A stretch of 64,000 nucleotides of DNA from Heloderma charlesbogerti (GCA_026122225.1 JANEZZ010001676.1:1488001-1552000), one strand, 5' to 3'. Shown: positions 50,388 to 62,085, counted from the stretch's first letter. Numbers and translations: made by a program. Notes: generated by a model from the sequence alone, not told the origin.

Positions 50388-50465
50388 ACATGATGAAGCT
50401 AAGCAGGTCTCAGTCTGGTCAGTGCTGGGATGGGAGATTGCTTGGCCAACCCCATGTACGCCACC
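50388..50465 (+). repeat. 5S rRNA-like fragment (pseudogene or SINE head)
   Basis: GATGAAGCTAAGCAGG, then CTGGTCAGTGCTGGGATGGG AGATTGCTTGG follows the internal promoter region of 5S rRNA (GAAGCTAAGCAGGGTC ... GGATGGGAGACCGCCTGG). The 5' third of 5S rRNA is missing, so this is a pseudogene or part of a 5S-derived repeat. Confidence 0.7.
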
Positions 50466-51870
50466 TTGAGTTCCATCACGAACGGCTGGGGGGAAGGGAG
50501 CAGAGCCAGTGGAAGGGGGCGTGGCCATCTGGGGAAGCCCGGCAGGCCGCATTGGCCCATGGGTCTGACATTGAACACCCTGGAGTAAGCCTTTGCTACT
50601 TGGTTGCTGGGCTGTGAACATACATATCACTCTGGTTAAGCTTGTTAACACAGTCTTCATTTTGCAAGCTTGCTGCCAGGATTCAGGGTTGTCCTTGCTG
50701 TCCTTCCAACTGTTTTGGATCATGCTCCTTCTGCGTGTGATTTTTTCTTCTCCATCCGTGACAACGCAGCTGACAAAAGCTTTCCATCTGCTTAATTCCC
50801 TTTCACCGCAGGGGAGGGGAATATTTTAAAGTGCCTGTTATCCAGCTTCTAACCAATCACATTAAACTCAAGGACCAAGATGCTTGAATTATTAAGTTGT
50901 GGTTTTAAGAAAATATTTTGAAACGATGATGTAGGCATTGGAATAGCATCCAATGCTTTTCCAATCCTTTGAAAAAGAATCCTTTTCTTTTTACTTCCCC
51001 CAGTCTCTCACCACTGGTCCAGATGTTATACTAAATTGTCCAATGGTTATAGGATGCATTGGTGCAGCTTTATCATCGATTTGCTTGAGATGAGCATGTA
51101 GTGCAGGACTGGAGAAAACTGGGGCAGCACCCGGGATGCCGGAGGGCAGAGTTAACAGCTGGAACATGACACAGATTTGAAGTCGGCAGTGTTGGCAGCT
51201 AACTGTGACTCTCAGACTGCCAGCAGTGGCTAACTGCATTGTTGGGGTTTGTGTAGGTTTTTGTGTCTCCCAGACTTCTTTCTCTTAAGCTGCACCTCTG
51301 CCTTGTGCCAGAAATCTGCAGCTGCTAACAAATGTAAAGCAGAAGCATATATTGAAAATAGGCAAGAAAGTAATTGAAAGAAGAAAAATCATCACTGTCA
51401 CTCAGACTGTCCTTTCTCCTTCAGTACGTTCACCATTGTTGTCAAAAACCAACCTGAATTAGAAGCTTCTAAGCAAGACTTAATTCTACATGACTATTGA
51501 CTTTAATGCTCTTTTGCTCCTGGAATGTCAAACCACTGCCTGCTTTTGTAGTTAAGTTCACTGAATGTCGGAGGGAAGCAAAAGTCCCTTGTTGTTCCGT
51601 TAGATAAACTTGCAAAAGCTTGGGTTGCCTGAGGTGGTGAGCAGATGATTAAAAAAAAAACTTTCTTTCTAGCCTGCAGTCCCATAAGTGACTTGGAATG
51701 TGTTCTGTTCCAGTGGCTGTTTTGGAAGCTGCAGCTGGTGCAGAGCATGGCGGACTGCATTGCTCTGTCATCTAGGTTTGCTCTGGACGCAACAGATGCT
51801 TCCAGTTTTGCAAGGTTGCGGTGCCATCTGAGTCTTTAATGATGATGCATTGAGCAGTGGGCTGGTGACA
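50466..51870. other. Intergenic DNA
   Basis: A hAT-like remnant at about 50500-50585 (GGCAGGCCGCATTGGCCCAT, GACATTGAACACCCTGGAG); otherwise nothing recognised. Confidence 0.45.
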
Positions 51871-52015
51871 TACCTTGTTGATGATGACCAAATTGAATAC
51901 ACCTCTAAAATCCATATTGGTGTAATACCATTTTTAGAGGCCAACCCAAAGACCACAAAAACTGTGTAAGCTTTCAAGACCTCCAGATCTCTTTACCTGC
52001 AAGATGTTACAAAAA
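51870..52015 (-). mobile_element. Dispersed repeat, GATCTGGAG family
   Basis: Antisense copy of the family at 52585: TACCATTTTTAGAGGCCAAC and GTAAGCTTTCAAGACCTCCA GATCTCTTTACC. The core motif CTGATGA is altered to CAGGTAA. Confidence 0.5.
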
Positions 52016-52194
52016 GTAGATTGGGGGTGGGGGGAAGGCTGACTGAATGTTGTAGTCAGAATGTCTGCATAGTCAGAGTGTTAAAGTGATATAAAGGAGG
52101 AAGGCTTACAGACATTCAAGTTGGGCTCTGCCAGGTGACATGATAGTTTCAGTGCCCCTTGCTCGAATTGCCAAAATCTAGCAGGAGCAAGCGA

Positions 52195-52425
52195 GTCAAC
52201 CTATGATTTGTTGTTGGGTTAACTCTGGGTTTTTTAACCCCTAATCATCCCGGAGTGTCCGGGTTTGAACATTAGGCAAACAACCAACGAACGAGGCAAT
52301 CATAGGTTGTTAATTGAAAGCAGAATTACAAGTCCATCAGGGGCAGCATGCTCACTCTCAATAGATTTGAGCAATTTGTGGGTTAATTAAGCAACGGTTG
52401 CCATTATGTGTGAACCAGGTCTATG
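52195..52425. mobile_element. MITE of the CATTATGTG family
   Basis: Internal AACCTATGATTTGTTGTTGG / ATCATAGGTTGTTAATTG palindrome and the right end GTTGCCATTATGTGTGAACC are similar to 22075. Confidence 0.5.
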
Positions 52426-52584
52426 TCTGATTGCATCATCTGGCAGAGTTCAACTTGAATGCCTTCAACCCCTTCCCCATATTATCTTAAGACTCTCACC
52501 ATGCAGGCATCCTGGCTGCAACATCCAGTCAGCCTTTCCCCTCACCCCTGTTCCTCCCCCCCACACACACACACTTGCTTTTTG

Positions 52585-52665
52585 TAACACCTTGCCTGAT
52601 GAAGCGATCTGGAGATCTTGAAAGTTTGCATATTTTTTTGGTCATCTTTGATGACACAGTATTTT
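52585..52665 (+). mobile_element. Dispersed repeat with hammerhead-like core, GATCTGGAG family
   Basis: ACACCTTGCCTGATGAAGCG and TTGAAAGTTTGCATATTTTT TTGG is one end of a dispersed repeat seen also at 51870 (minus) and 63515 (minus). I suspect a Penelope-like element. Confidence 0.5.
52596..52629 (+). ncRNA. Hammerhead-ribozyme-like core
   Basis: CTGATGA (52596-52602), then a stem-loop with GATCT and AGATC arms and GG loop (52606-52617), then GAAA (52620-52623). These are the exact invariant boxes of the hammerhead in the right order. Stem I and stem III pairing and the cleavage-site UH are not evident. Confidence 0.4.
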
Positions 52666-52755
52666 ATTGCTGCGAGCTGCCTGGGGAGGGCTTCTGCCCT
52701 GAAAGGTGGCCAAGGAATATTTATTTATTTATTTATTAAATAAATAAATAAATTG
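52660..52755 (+). mobile_element. L2 LINE 3' terminus
   Basis: GCGAGCTGCCTGGGGAGGGC, followed by a palindromic (TTTA)n(TAAA)n tail. Confidence 0.55.
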
Positions 52756-53583
52756 AGTTGGGCCAAAAAAAGATATGATGCTTTATGGATTTTGGAATTT
52801 TTCTTATGACCAGTGTGGCTGCCTTTGTTTTTTGTTGAGTACAGTGTTATCATACTGGTGGACGTTGTTCACGTTACTAATGCTCTTTTATTCCTGACTG
52901 ATTATTTTGGAGGCTCAGAAAAGCATATTGCAAGCAGATAGAGCAAGTTCAAACAGGCTGAGTGATTAGACAATCTCCTGAACAAGTTATTTTAAAACCG
53001 CACTAACTTGCTTTTAATCACGCATATATGTGTGTTTCCTTGATAGCTTTATGATTTCTCATTATGTTTGGTGCTATTGGGGCCTGTTGGTTTATTTCAT
53101 ACCCTGCCAATTCATTGGGTGCCTTTTGTTCTTTTTCCTTTGCTGATTAGAGCACATAGCCGAATTTAAAGAAGCGTGCTTTCTTACTGAGTTCCCAGCC
53201 TGAAGCAAGCTAGTTTATCTTTAACTAGCAAACAGACCCAGCTTTGCAGACATTGGAATAGGCCCCTGATGGCTGAAGATGTTACTGCAGGCTTCAACTA
53301 CACAGAGACTTGAATTAATTAAAATTAATGTGTTTTAAAAACCAAATAATCCCTAGGGTCCCTTAAGTATGCATACCGAGTTTCAGGTGTCTCTGTTTCA
53401 CAGCCTTGCCACTATAGCGGGGATGGGTGGACGGACAGACACATCTTTTATTATTACAGTTAAAAGGACAGGTAGTAGCAATAGAACATTAGCGTAAAGT
53501 GCATTCAGCAATCTTAACATGTTTTTGTTGCCTGACTTTAATCAATTCAGAGGTCAAACCTTTGCCCAAAGTGGAATAAATTA

Positions 53584-53616
<33 letters not shown>

Positions 53617-54282
53617 ACTTTCACTCTTAAAAATTCCCTAGTTCTGTAGACTGAGAAAGTTGCTGCTAACTGCTACATGAAAGTACTGATTTATGAAGCA
53701 AACAAGCAAGGTGAATGGGAGGGGGAGAGAGAAGGGGGGAGTTTTGCAAGTTTCCTGTGTTAGTCTATTGTTTCAACAGTTGTATTCTTAATTATTCATG
53801 CCACCTCAAAGCAGATGAGTAAATGTTGCAAAGCAATCTTGGGTAACCTGGGACTTCCTATGTCGCCTGTTGAAACAATGCAAAGAGATCATGACAGTCC
53901 CATTATATTATTCATATACAAGTTTGTTTTAATGGTTTCGAATACCTGAAAAGGAAGAAACATGAACATCTAGCCATCCATCTGCTTCATAGTTTTTTAT
54001 TCAATGTAAAGTCTTTTTCAAGAGCAGGGGCAGGGGCAACAGTAAGCGAAATAACATCCCTCCCCCCAGTGTAATGATTAAGTCCTATCTTCCAGTGTCC
54101 CTCCCTATCCCACTCTCCAACCACCAAATGCCAGTTTCAATAAAGGGCCCTGCATTGCTTCCAGAAGATGTACAGGCTCACACTTTGGTGAATCTCCAGG
54201 GAAAAAAGAATTTCAAAGCTGAAAGGCAGCTACTGAAAAAAAAAATCTCTTTATTCCCTTGTAGTCCTGGCAGTGGCCTGGT
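52756..54282. other. Intergenic DNA
   Basis: Contains a (CA)n tract at 53585-53616 and nothing else I can name. Confidence 0.5.
53585..53616. repeat. (CA)n microsatellite
   Basis: About 16 CA units without interruption. Confidence 0.95.
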
Positions 54283-54715
54283 TTTCACATAATACTAAGC
54301 CCTAATGTGGGTTATTGAAATCCTGTTTGTCATTGTGTCTGAATCCATCCCTGCAAATAAATCATGATTTGTTAACTAACTCTGAGCCACAAATAGAAGC
54401 TATGGTATGTTGTTGGCTTATGAAATCTTGCTTCTTTAAACTATGGATTGTTGTGATGTCTGAACCCAGAACTGTGGCTTATCTCTGGCTTGTTTGCACT
54501 GCTGTCTGCCCTGAAACAGAGGCACCCAGCAAGAGCAGCCTGGAAACAAAACCACTCTAAAGGCTGGCAAAATTGGTGGGAGAAAAACAAACCAGAAACA
54601 GGGAAAAGAAACCACTGTTTGTTTGCTTGTCTGCACGATAACTTGTGGCTAAAATTACAAGCCATAGTTAACATAAGCCATGGCTTACCATTATGTGCAA
54701 ACCCAACCAGTGTGT
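54283..54715 (-). mobile_element. MITE with TIRs, copy of the element at 22565
   Basis: Inverted ends GTTTTCACATAATACTAAGC and GCTTACCATTATGTGCAAAC. The interior (GCCACAAATAGAAGC, CTGGCTTGTTTGCACTGCTG, GGCTGGCAAAATTGGTGGGA) is the reverse complement of 22565-22985. Confidence 0.7.
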
Positions 54716-54722
54716 AGATCAG

Positions 54723-54838
54723 ACTTCCCCAACCTGGGGAATTTTGAACCAATTCCATCAGTCCCAGTCAGCATGCCCAATGGTCAGGAATGCTGAAAGT
54801 TGTAGTCCAAAACATCTGGAGGGAGTCAGGAAGGCTGG
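54723..54838. mobile_element. Short hAT-like inverted-repeat element
   Basis: GACTTCCCCAACCTGGGGAA and GTTGTAGTCCAAAACATCTG with CAGCATGCCCAATGGTCAGG inside. Confidence 0.7.
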
Positions 54839-55149
54839 TGAATATAGTATACTAAAGCCAATCTTCCTGTTTCATCTTGAATGTCATGAATAGAACATAG
54901 GGGTGGGTGGCAATCTCTTGGTATGCTAAGCCCAGGGCTATTTAGACACGGTTATGTAGCCATTGCCAGGATGTTGGATTGAGCATGGGAGACAATATGG
55001 AACCACACAGACCTAGAAACCTGGTGTGTCATGGTTCCCATAACCCATGGCCTTCAGTAAAATCGCTGCAGCATTTTACATCAGCTAAAGCTGCTTCTTT
55101 TTTTGTTTAATTATTAAAAAATAAAGATTAAGGGCAGGCCTGTGGATAA

Positions 55150-55400
55150 TTAATTATGGTGGCCCAGTCGTGGGAGAATGCTTCTGCCTCCCGGGACACA
55201 CTTGGTAACCCAGTTTGCACGATCACCATGGCTTAAACATGTCACGATGGCTCCTTTAGAATACAGTGTGTGCGAGACACAATTTGCATAATCACCCACC
55301 CAGGTGCAGCTTATTGTATCATCTGAACCCAGGTAGCATGGCTTGTTGGAGGGGGAAACAACCCTCAAATAACCCATGGACCACTCTTGAACAAAGGAAC
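55150..55400. repeat. Possible MITE of the CATAATG family
   Basis: AACCCAGTTTGCACGATCAC and CATCTGAACCCAGGTAGCAT resemble the family at 22075, but the ends are unclear. Confidence 0.35.
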
Positions 55401-55624
55401 TTCAGAGACAGTTTGCAAGACAAAATTGCTGAACTATAATTCATCAAGAGATTTGCAGCTTATCTTTTGTGGCTTGGTCAGGGACAAATATATGGTGTGT
55501 GTTTTTAAATCACGCTACATGTGTTAATCAGCTCGCCAGTGCAAGGATGTCTGTATTATCACTCAACCAGGATGGCCACTGTGAAAGTAGTTATCACTGT
55601 CTGTACTTTCTGCATTTCAGTTCC

Positions 55625-55800
55625 TTCTGACCTTACTGTTTACAATCAACACGCACACACCAAGTGTATATAAACCTGCCAACTGAGGATAATGCTTCAT
55701 ACATCAGGTGAAGTGGACTGCGCGTGAAAGCTTGTGCCACAATAAATGTGTTAGTCTTTAAGGTGCCACAAGATTCCTTCTTGTCATTAGTGCGGTAGGG
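55625..55800 (+). mobile_element. Dispersed repeat with hammerhead-like core
   Basis: GAAAGCTTGTGCCACAATAA ATGTGTTAGTCTTTAAGGTG is the 3' end of the family whose antisense copy is at 35555. Confidence 0.55.
55703..55737 (+). ncRNA. Degraded hammerhead-like core
   Basis: ATCAGGTGA (for CTGATGA) then AGTGGACTGCGCGT and GAAAGCTTGTGCC. The stem II arms are weakened (CGCGT against AGTGG). It shows the same layout as 35601 but with a changed first box. Confidence 0.25.
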
Positions 55801-55849
55801 TTTTTTAAATTCCTCTACACTCTCTTTGAAATTGAGCAAGCTTTGTGAT

Positions 55850-56025
55850 TTTACTTCTTTGCTGTCGTGTTTGAATTGACTGTTGTCCTTATATTGTTGT
55901 GTCTTTATTTGCTGCTTTTATTGTAATTACTTTAAAAATATTTTTAATGTTGTAAGCTGCCCACAGAATTTTTGTTATAGGGTGGCATATGGATAATGTT
56001 AGTATTATAAATAAATAAACCAAGG
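55850..56025 (+). mobile_element. L2 LINE 3' terminus
   Basis: TGTTGTAAGCTGCCCACAGA and the (AAATA)n tail match other L2 ends in the window. Confidence 0.6.
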
Positions 56026-56514
56026 TATGAATGATTCATTCCGCATTTGAAAAAAAAACAAGTTGCAGCCTTCTCTCCAAGTGGTTGAACCCCGTGTGGT
56101 TCAATTTTGTGCTCCAGTGCATAGTTTGGGAATAGCTACATGAAGGCATATGAACTTTCATGGAATTTGAAGTCCTTTAAATACACCTCCTATTGCTTCT
56201 CTAGTTCGTGGCTGTAGCTAGGTGGTCACATCAGGCTGGTCAGGGAAATCTGTGCAGACAGCTTGCAGCAGAGCATCAAAAAAGATGGGAATGATTTACT
56301 GCAATGTATTTTGTGAGGCCTATTTGATAAAGATAAGTTGGCACTCTGTGGGTGTTGCAATTTATCACTTGGAATTGTGCACACATGGTTATGCGGGGCG
56401 TTCGTTGCTTACGCATCCTGGAAGCATGGTTCTGCCCAGATGCGTGCTCTTATCTCTTCGGAGAGCACTTTGGGGAAGTGAGACCTCTTGCCCCTTTTCT
56501 CCCATAGCCTCAAA
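56026..56514. other. Intergenic DNA
   Basis: Nothing recognised. Confidence 0.5.
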
Positions 56515-57200
56515 TGTATTTATTTAAAATTCTTATACCCCTCCTTAGTGAAACACGTTCCAGTAAAACAACAGAAAGATCCTACTATCGCTAGAAAACA
56601 GTTTGAAATGCAACAATAATGACCTAACCTGAATCCCCCAAACCCACAAGTCAGGTGCCAATTGCTTTTGTCAATAAAAAAGTCTCCAACTTGCTTTTAA
56701 AGGTATTTGCAGTGGGAGCGAATGTCACCTCTCCTGGGAGGGAGTTCCACTAATGGGCGTGGGGGAGCAATGAGAATGCCCGATCTCGCATCTCCACTCT
56801 CCACAGTTCATTTATGGGAGGAGTGGGGGACGGGTCTCTGTGCTGGGCATCTCCTGCAAATTGAAGGGCCCCAGTTGGCTGGTAATGGGGGAGGCATCCC
56901 TGAGGTATCTGTTAAAAGCAAGACCCTAACTTACGCTCAGTAGCTCATGGGCAGGATAGTTGTAACATGACCCCCCTTAGCTGCTCGTACTATCAGTCTG
57001 GCTGCACATTCTGCACTAGCTGCAGCTTTCAGACCATCTTCAAGGGGAGCCCCATGTAGAGTATATTGCGGTAATCTATCTGAGATGTTACAGAACTTGG
57101 ACAGCTATGGACATCCAGGAAAGGCTGTAGCTAGAAAACCAGACCTGAGGGAAAGTGCCCCTTGCCACTGCAGCCACTTGGGACTCCAGTGACACATTGA
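56515..57200 (-). mobile_element. L2 LINE 3' fragment
   Basis: AATTCTTATACCCCTCCTTA, GGGAGGGAGTTCCACTAATG and CCCATGTAGAGTATATTGCG GTAATC match antisense L2, overlapping in content with the copy at 58075. Confidence 0.7.
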
Positions 57201-57488
57201 TGTGCTGCTTTTATGTCCTGTTTCCTGAACAAACGAAGCCAGACAGTTGGCTGGATCAGACCAACCAGGTTCCGTTTGGTCCAGACTCTGGGTTTTCACA
57301 GCAGTGAGCCAGGTGCTTCCAAGAAACTCACAGCCAAGGAAATGAAGGCACTGGCCCTCTGCTCCTGTTTGCTCCCGCATTCACCTGTTGGGGCAACTGC
57401 CCATTGATAGACCTGTCCTGCTTCTGTTGTCACTGCCTCTTCTCAGATCACTGCTCTGTAGAAATTCTCTTCTGCTGGCCTCTTGCCA

Positions 57489-57550
57489 TGCTGGATCAGA
57501 CCAAGAGTCCATCTAGTCGGGCATGCTATTCACACAGTGGCCAACCAGCT
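57489..57550 (-). mobile_element. CR1 LINE 3' scrap, second subfamily
   Basis: ATGCTGGATCAGACCAAGAG TCCATCTAGTC and CACAGTGGCCAACCAGCTGT match 36474. Confidence 0.75.
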
Positions 57551-58074
57551 GTGATTGTTTCATGGCTGGAAATTAAAACAAACCAGCTTCTGTCCTTTCC
57601 TGGAGCACACACCTCTCTGCTTCTGCATTCTGTCTCCCCAAATTCCCTGCTGCGCTGGAAATGTGTCGCCCATGTGTGTATCCCGAGGCTGTTCTTGAGG
57701 CAAGACAGATCCATCCCAGATAGATAGGGAGAACGGCTTCAGTTACATGCCTTGTAGCTGATGTTCTCTTCTAGCTCCGTGAGTTCTGCATCTGTCTCAT
57801 CAATCCAAGTGCATGGTTGCCTTGCCCAAGTGACAGCTGTTTTGACGTGTATATGCAGGAGGAAGAGAAACCATACTGTAGTTATGCAGGAAGGATATTT
57901 GCTGGGCAGTCTCGTTATATCTCCTCCTGTAGACCTGTGGCTCAGAGATAAGCTGGAACGATGATAAGGGGGGGTGGGGAAAATGCCTACATTTTTTGGC
58001 TATGAGGATAGCCCCATGGGAGAGTTGCCTCCATACGGCATGATTTTCTGCAGTTACACATCCAGTTCCTCCTT
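57551..58074. other. Intergenic DNA
   Basis: Nothing recognised. Confidence 0.5.
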
Positions 58075-61030
58075 TATATATTTATTTAATTGTGATCTTT
58101 ATATGCCACTAAATATAATAAAATCCCTAAGTGATTTACATACAAATATTAAAATCACATTTAAAATACAATATTAAAAATAATTCCAATTATAATAACC
58201 AGGAGCAGCAAGAATGAGCAGCATGATTGATTTACGTACAAGCTGGGGAAAGCCTGGGTGAACAAGTGTGTTTTCAAGAGGCGCTTGAAAGATGCCACAT
58301 TTTCTGCCTCCTGAACCACATGAGGGAGGTTGTTCCAGAGGATGGGTGCCACTACCAAGAAGGCTGGTGGTTGGGATATTGCATGGCGACATTCTGTTAG
58401 TTTCAGAATGACCAGCAAGGCCTCTTCTGACAATCTTAAAGGTTGCCTGGGTATGTATAAGGGAAAGTGTTCTGCTAGGTTTCCTGGTCACAAGTTGTTC
58501 AGGGTTTTGTATGACAATAACATAACCTTGAACATGGCTCGGTAGCTAATAGAACTGCGCTGGCTGCCTTTTAACACAGATGCTATGTGACCATACCTGG
58601 GTATCCCACTGGGCTGCTGCGTTCTGCGCTAGCTGCAGCTTCTGAACCAGGCACAAGGGCAGCCCCACACAGAGCACATTACGGTAGTCTAATCGTGAGG
58701 TTACCAGTGGATGGATCACCGTGGCTAGGCTATCGCTGTCCAGGAATGAGCATAGTTGCCATACCAACCGAAGTTGGTAATGGGCGCTCCAGGCCACCGA
58801 GGTCACCTGGGCCTCCAGTGACAAAGATGGATCCAGGAGCACCCCAAACTACATACCTGCTCCTTCAGAGGGAGTGCAACCCCATCCAGGACTGGCAAAC
58901 AGCCCAATTCCTGGACCTGGGAACTGCCAACCCACAGGGTCTCTGTCTCATCTGGATTCAGCTTCAGTTTATTGGCCCTCATCCAAGCCATAACTGCATC
59001 CAGGCACCGGTTCGTAATGAGCACGGCCTCTCCTGATTCAGATGTCACAGAGAAACAGAGCTGGGTGTCGTCAGCATACTGATGACTCATTGCCCCAAAT
59101 TTCCTGATGATCACTTCCAGTGGCTTCATATTGATACTAAATAACATTGGGTACAAGATGCCATGGGACTGAGGCGCAGTCCCGCAGTGCTATTCTCTGG
59201 AAGTATGAGTCCCTGCAAGTATGAGTCAAACCGCAGAAGAACAGTGCCTCCAAATCCCAACTCATGGAGGCGGTCCAGGACAATACTGGGCTCGATGGTA
59301 TCCAAAGCTGCTGAAAGATGACGAAGAAGTAACAGGGTTGCACTCCCCCTCTCCCAAAGACGATCATCCATCAGGGCGACCAAGGCTGATTCCATCCCAA
59401 AACGGGGCCTGAATCCAGACTGGAATGGATCCAGATAATCAGTTTCATTCAAGAGCACCTGTAGCTGAGACGCCACCACTCTCTCGAGCACCTTACTCAA
59501 GATTCGGGTGTTTGTGACTGGATGATAGCATAAATCCCTGGATCCAGGAAGAGTTTTTTCAGTAGCGGTTGCACCACTGCCTCCTTCAAAGCAACAGGGA
59601 GCCACCATCACACAGTGATGCATTTACCACTCCCCTGATCCATCCAGTCAGTGCCTCACAGGTAGCTTGAGTAAGCCATGAAGGACAAGAATCGAGAGGG
59701 CATGTGGTGGGTCGTACAGATGCAAGCATCTTGTCCACATCCTCAGGCTCCAAAAACTGAAATTGATCCCACAAAACAGAATAAAATGACGCGCTGGACA
59801 CCTCAACAGACAGTGCATCTGTAGTGGTGTATAAGTCAGCATGAAGGTGAGCAATTTTATCCTTGAAGTGTCTTGCAAATTCATCACAGTGTCCCAATAC
59901 TGGGTTCACCGGGTTAGATGCAAGCAACCCCTAGACCACTCGGAAATGCTCAGCTGGACAGCTACTTGAAGGTGCGATGGACGTGGCAAAGTAAACCTTC
60001 TTTGCTGCCTTCACCACCATGCAGTAGGCGCAGTTATATGCTCTTACGCATGCTTGATCAGCTTCATAATAAGTCTTATTCCACTTATGCTCCAGCCGTC
60101 TTCGGACCTATTTCACTGTCTGGAGCTCCCCAGTAAACCAAGGAGCCTTCTTGCGCTGAAGAGTGCTGAAGAGGGCGCTCAGAGCTGTTGTGTCCATGGC
60201 CTGTTGCACCTCGCCATTCCATAGTGTGACAAGGGCTTCTGCAGTATCACTGGCTCTGGCTACTGAAAAATCCCCTAAAGCATTCAGGAATCGCTCGGAT
60301 TCCATAAGTCTCTGGGGGCACACCATCTTAATGGGTCCCCCAGCCCTACCGGGAGGAGCTGGCACCATGAGACCAAATTTCACCAGGAAATGGTCTGACC
60401 ATGACAACAGGGAGATTTCCCCACACACTCTCCAGTATCCGGACCACCCCCCTCATGCGCAGAGGCAGCCAGATCAAGGGTCTGCCCTTCTCTGTGGGTG
60501 GCAAAGTGTGACAGCCCCACAGCTGTCATTGGGGGTCATGAAGTCATGTGGTGGCCCTGTTAAGGCAGCTTCAGCATGAATGTTGAAATCTCCCAGGAGC
60601 AGAGTTCTTGGGTTTTTCAACACCACGTACGAGACTGCCTCAGCCAGCTCGGTCAGGGAGTGCATTGGGTAGCAGGGTGGGCAGTACACCAGTAGCATCC
60701 CCAATCTGTCTCTGTGGCTCAACACAAAGTACAGACCCTGATAAGTTGACGCACGGCGGAGGGGTTTCTTGGTGAGTGAGACTGAGCTTTTATGGATCAC
60801 AGCGACTCCCACATCACTGGCCCTCCAGCCTGGGTTGGTGCTGCACTGAGGAACCAGGTGGGCAAAGCTGGGTCATGTGTACACCACCCAGCTCACCCAC
60901 CCAGGGCTCCATGATGCATGCCAGGTCAGCTTCCTCGTCTACAATCATATGATGGATGAGTGAGGTCTTGTTACTAACCAGCCTGGCATTCGCCAACACC
61001 ATGGCCAGGCCAGCAGGTGCAGTAGCCAGT
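58075..61030 (-). mobile_element. L2 LINE, nearly complete ORF2, inactivated
   Basis: Minus-strand fragments run in order through the whole of ORF2: endonuclease start (61002-60814), endonuclease core with LLLGDFNIHAE (60812-60474) and WSDHFLV (60428-60108), linker (59927-59586), reverse transcriptase with FQSGFRP (59623-59126), the catalytic YADDTQL box (59156-58803), SRLDYRN (58842-58546) and the C-terminal segment (58433-58161). The parts are separated by stops and frameshifts, and several motif residues are changed, so the copy is dead. The A-rich 3' end is at 58075-58190. Confidence 0.9.
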
Positions 61031-61061
61031 CCACCAGAAACCTGCTCGATGGGGAGCGGAT

Positions 61062-61336
61062 CTTAAGAACATCAGAAGAGTCCTGCTGGATCAAACCAAG
61101 GGTCCATCTAGTCCAGTATTCTGTTCACACAGCAGCCAACCAGCTGTCAACCAAGAACCCACAAGCAGGGCATGAGCCCAACAGCACCCTCCCACCCATG
61201 TTCCCCAGTGTACATAGCTATACTGCCTCTGGTACGGGAGGTAGCACATAGCCATCAAGGGTAGTAACTATTGATAGGCTTTTGCTCCAGGAGTTTGTCC
61301 AACCCCCTTTTAAAACCATCCAACTTTGTGGCCGTC
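61062..61336 (-). mobile_element. CR1 LINE fragment, second subfamily, left part
   Basis: AAGAACATCAGAAGAGTCCT GCTGGATCAAACCAAGGGTC and on to TTTTAAAACCATCCAACTTT G match 36474. It resumes after the solo LTR at 61889 (CATCAGCACATCCTGTGG). Confidence 0.85.
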
Positions 61337-61709
61337 TGTAATGGCCCCAGGCCTGTAACCAAGTCACCTGTAGTTTTAGAAGGGCCTAGAGATCCATAAT
61401 GCTTTGCTTTGGTTCATTATAAAGTGTAATTTCCTTGCTAGTGGGCCTCTGAGTTTGTGAGATGAGTCAATGGTCGATATCGCCACTTCAGCACATTCCA
61501 TGCTAACGAGCTCCTGTTTATCTTATCAGGGCCTTGGAAGCGCCTGAGAAGTGAGGCTCTGTTTAGGCTGTGTTTACAGGTGTCTGCGCTGGGAAAGTTC
61601 TGATTGTTTTTCTCCTGAACGAGCACTGTTAGTCTATGCTGGGAAAGTTGCAGACGAACGCTAATTAACGCTTGCTGCTGTCATGCTGCCTCAATGCTGA
61701 CATGTATGG

Positions 61710-61716
61710 TATAAAA
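61710..61716 (+). promoter_or_regulatory. LTR TATA box
   Basis: TATAAAA lies 80 bases before the LTR polyadenylation hexamer, the usual U3/R layout. Confidence 0.65.
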
Positions 61717-61795
61717 CCCATTTTACCCCTTGGCTCTGGATTCAGAGAAGCTGTCTGATCCAACCATTGGGTACGCCTGTGCACTGTAAGTACTC

Positions 61796-61801
61796 AATAA
61801 A
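61796..61801 (+). promoter_or_regulatory. LTR polyadenylation signal
   Basis: AATAAA within CTCAATAAAGTCTCC marks the end of R. Confidence 0.7.
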
Positions 61802-61888
61802 GTCTCCTTGTAAGCAAACCTAGATCTGGCTTATCACTATCTCTGCACCTCCAAACCTTAGCAGCCCACGGCCGGGACATACACCATC

Positions 61889-61985
61889 AGCACATCCTGT
61901 GGTAGTGAGTTCCATAGTTTAACTATGCACTGTGTGAAGAAGTCCTTCCTTTTATCTGTCTTGAATCTCCCACCAGTCAGAGAGG
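61889..61985 (-). mobile_element. CR1 LINE fragment, right part after the LTR
   Basis: It continues the CR1 consensus: GTGAGTTCCATAGTTTAACT ATGCACTGTGTGAAGAAGTC CTTCC. It shows that the LTR inserted into an existing CR1. Confidence 0.85.
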
Positions 61986-62085
61986 GGAATGGCTGTCTTA
62001 TGCCGTCTGGCTTCCACTGGGGCTTTCCCCTTCCTTGATCCATCTCCTTTCTCCTCTGTCCTTTTAATGTTCCGTTAGTTTTACT

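Larger units (their letters stand above)
61337..61883 (+). mobile_element. Solo LTR of an endogenous retrovirus or LTR retrotransposon
   Basis: The 547-bp element starts TGTA and ends TACA. It has a TATA box (TATAAAA, 61710-61716) and AATAAA (61796-61801) followed by about 80 bases of U5, so it is in + orientation. It splits the CR1 fragment. Flanking CCGTC (61332-61336) and CCATC (61884-61888) would be a 5-bp target duplication with one change. No internal gene is left, so it arose by recombination between two LTRs. Confidence 0.88.
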
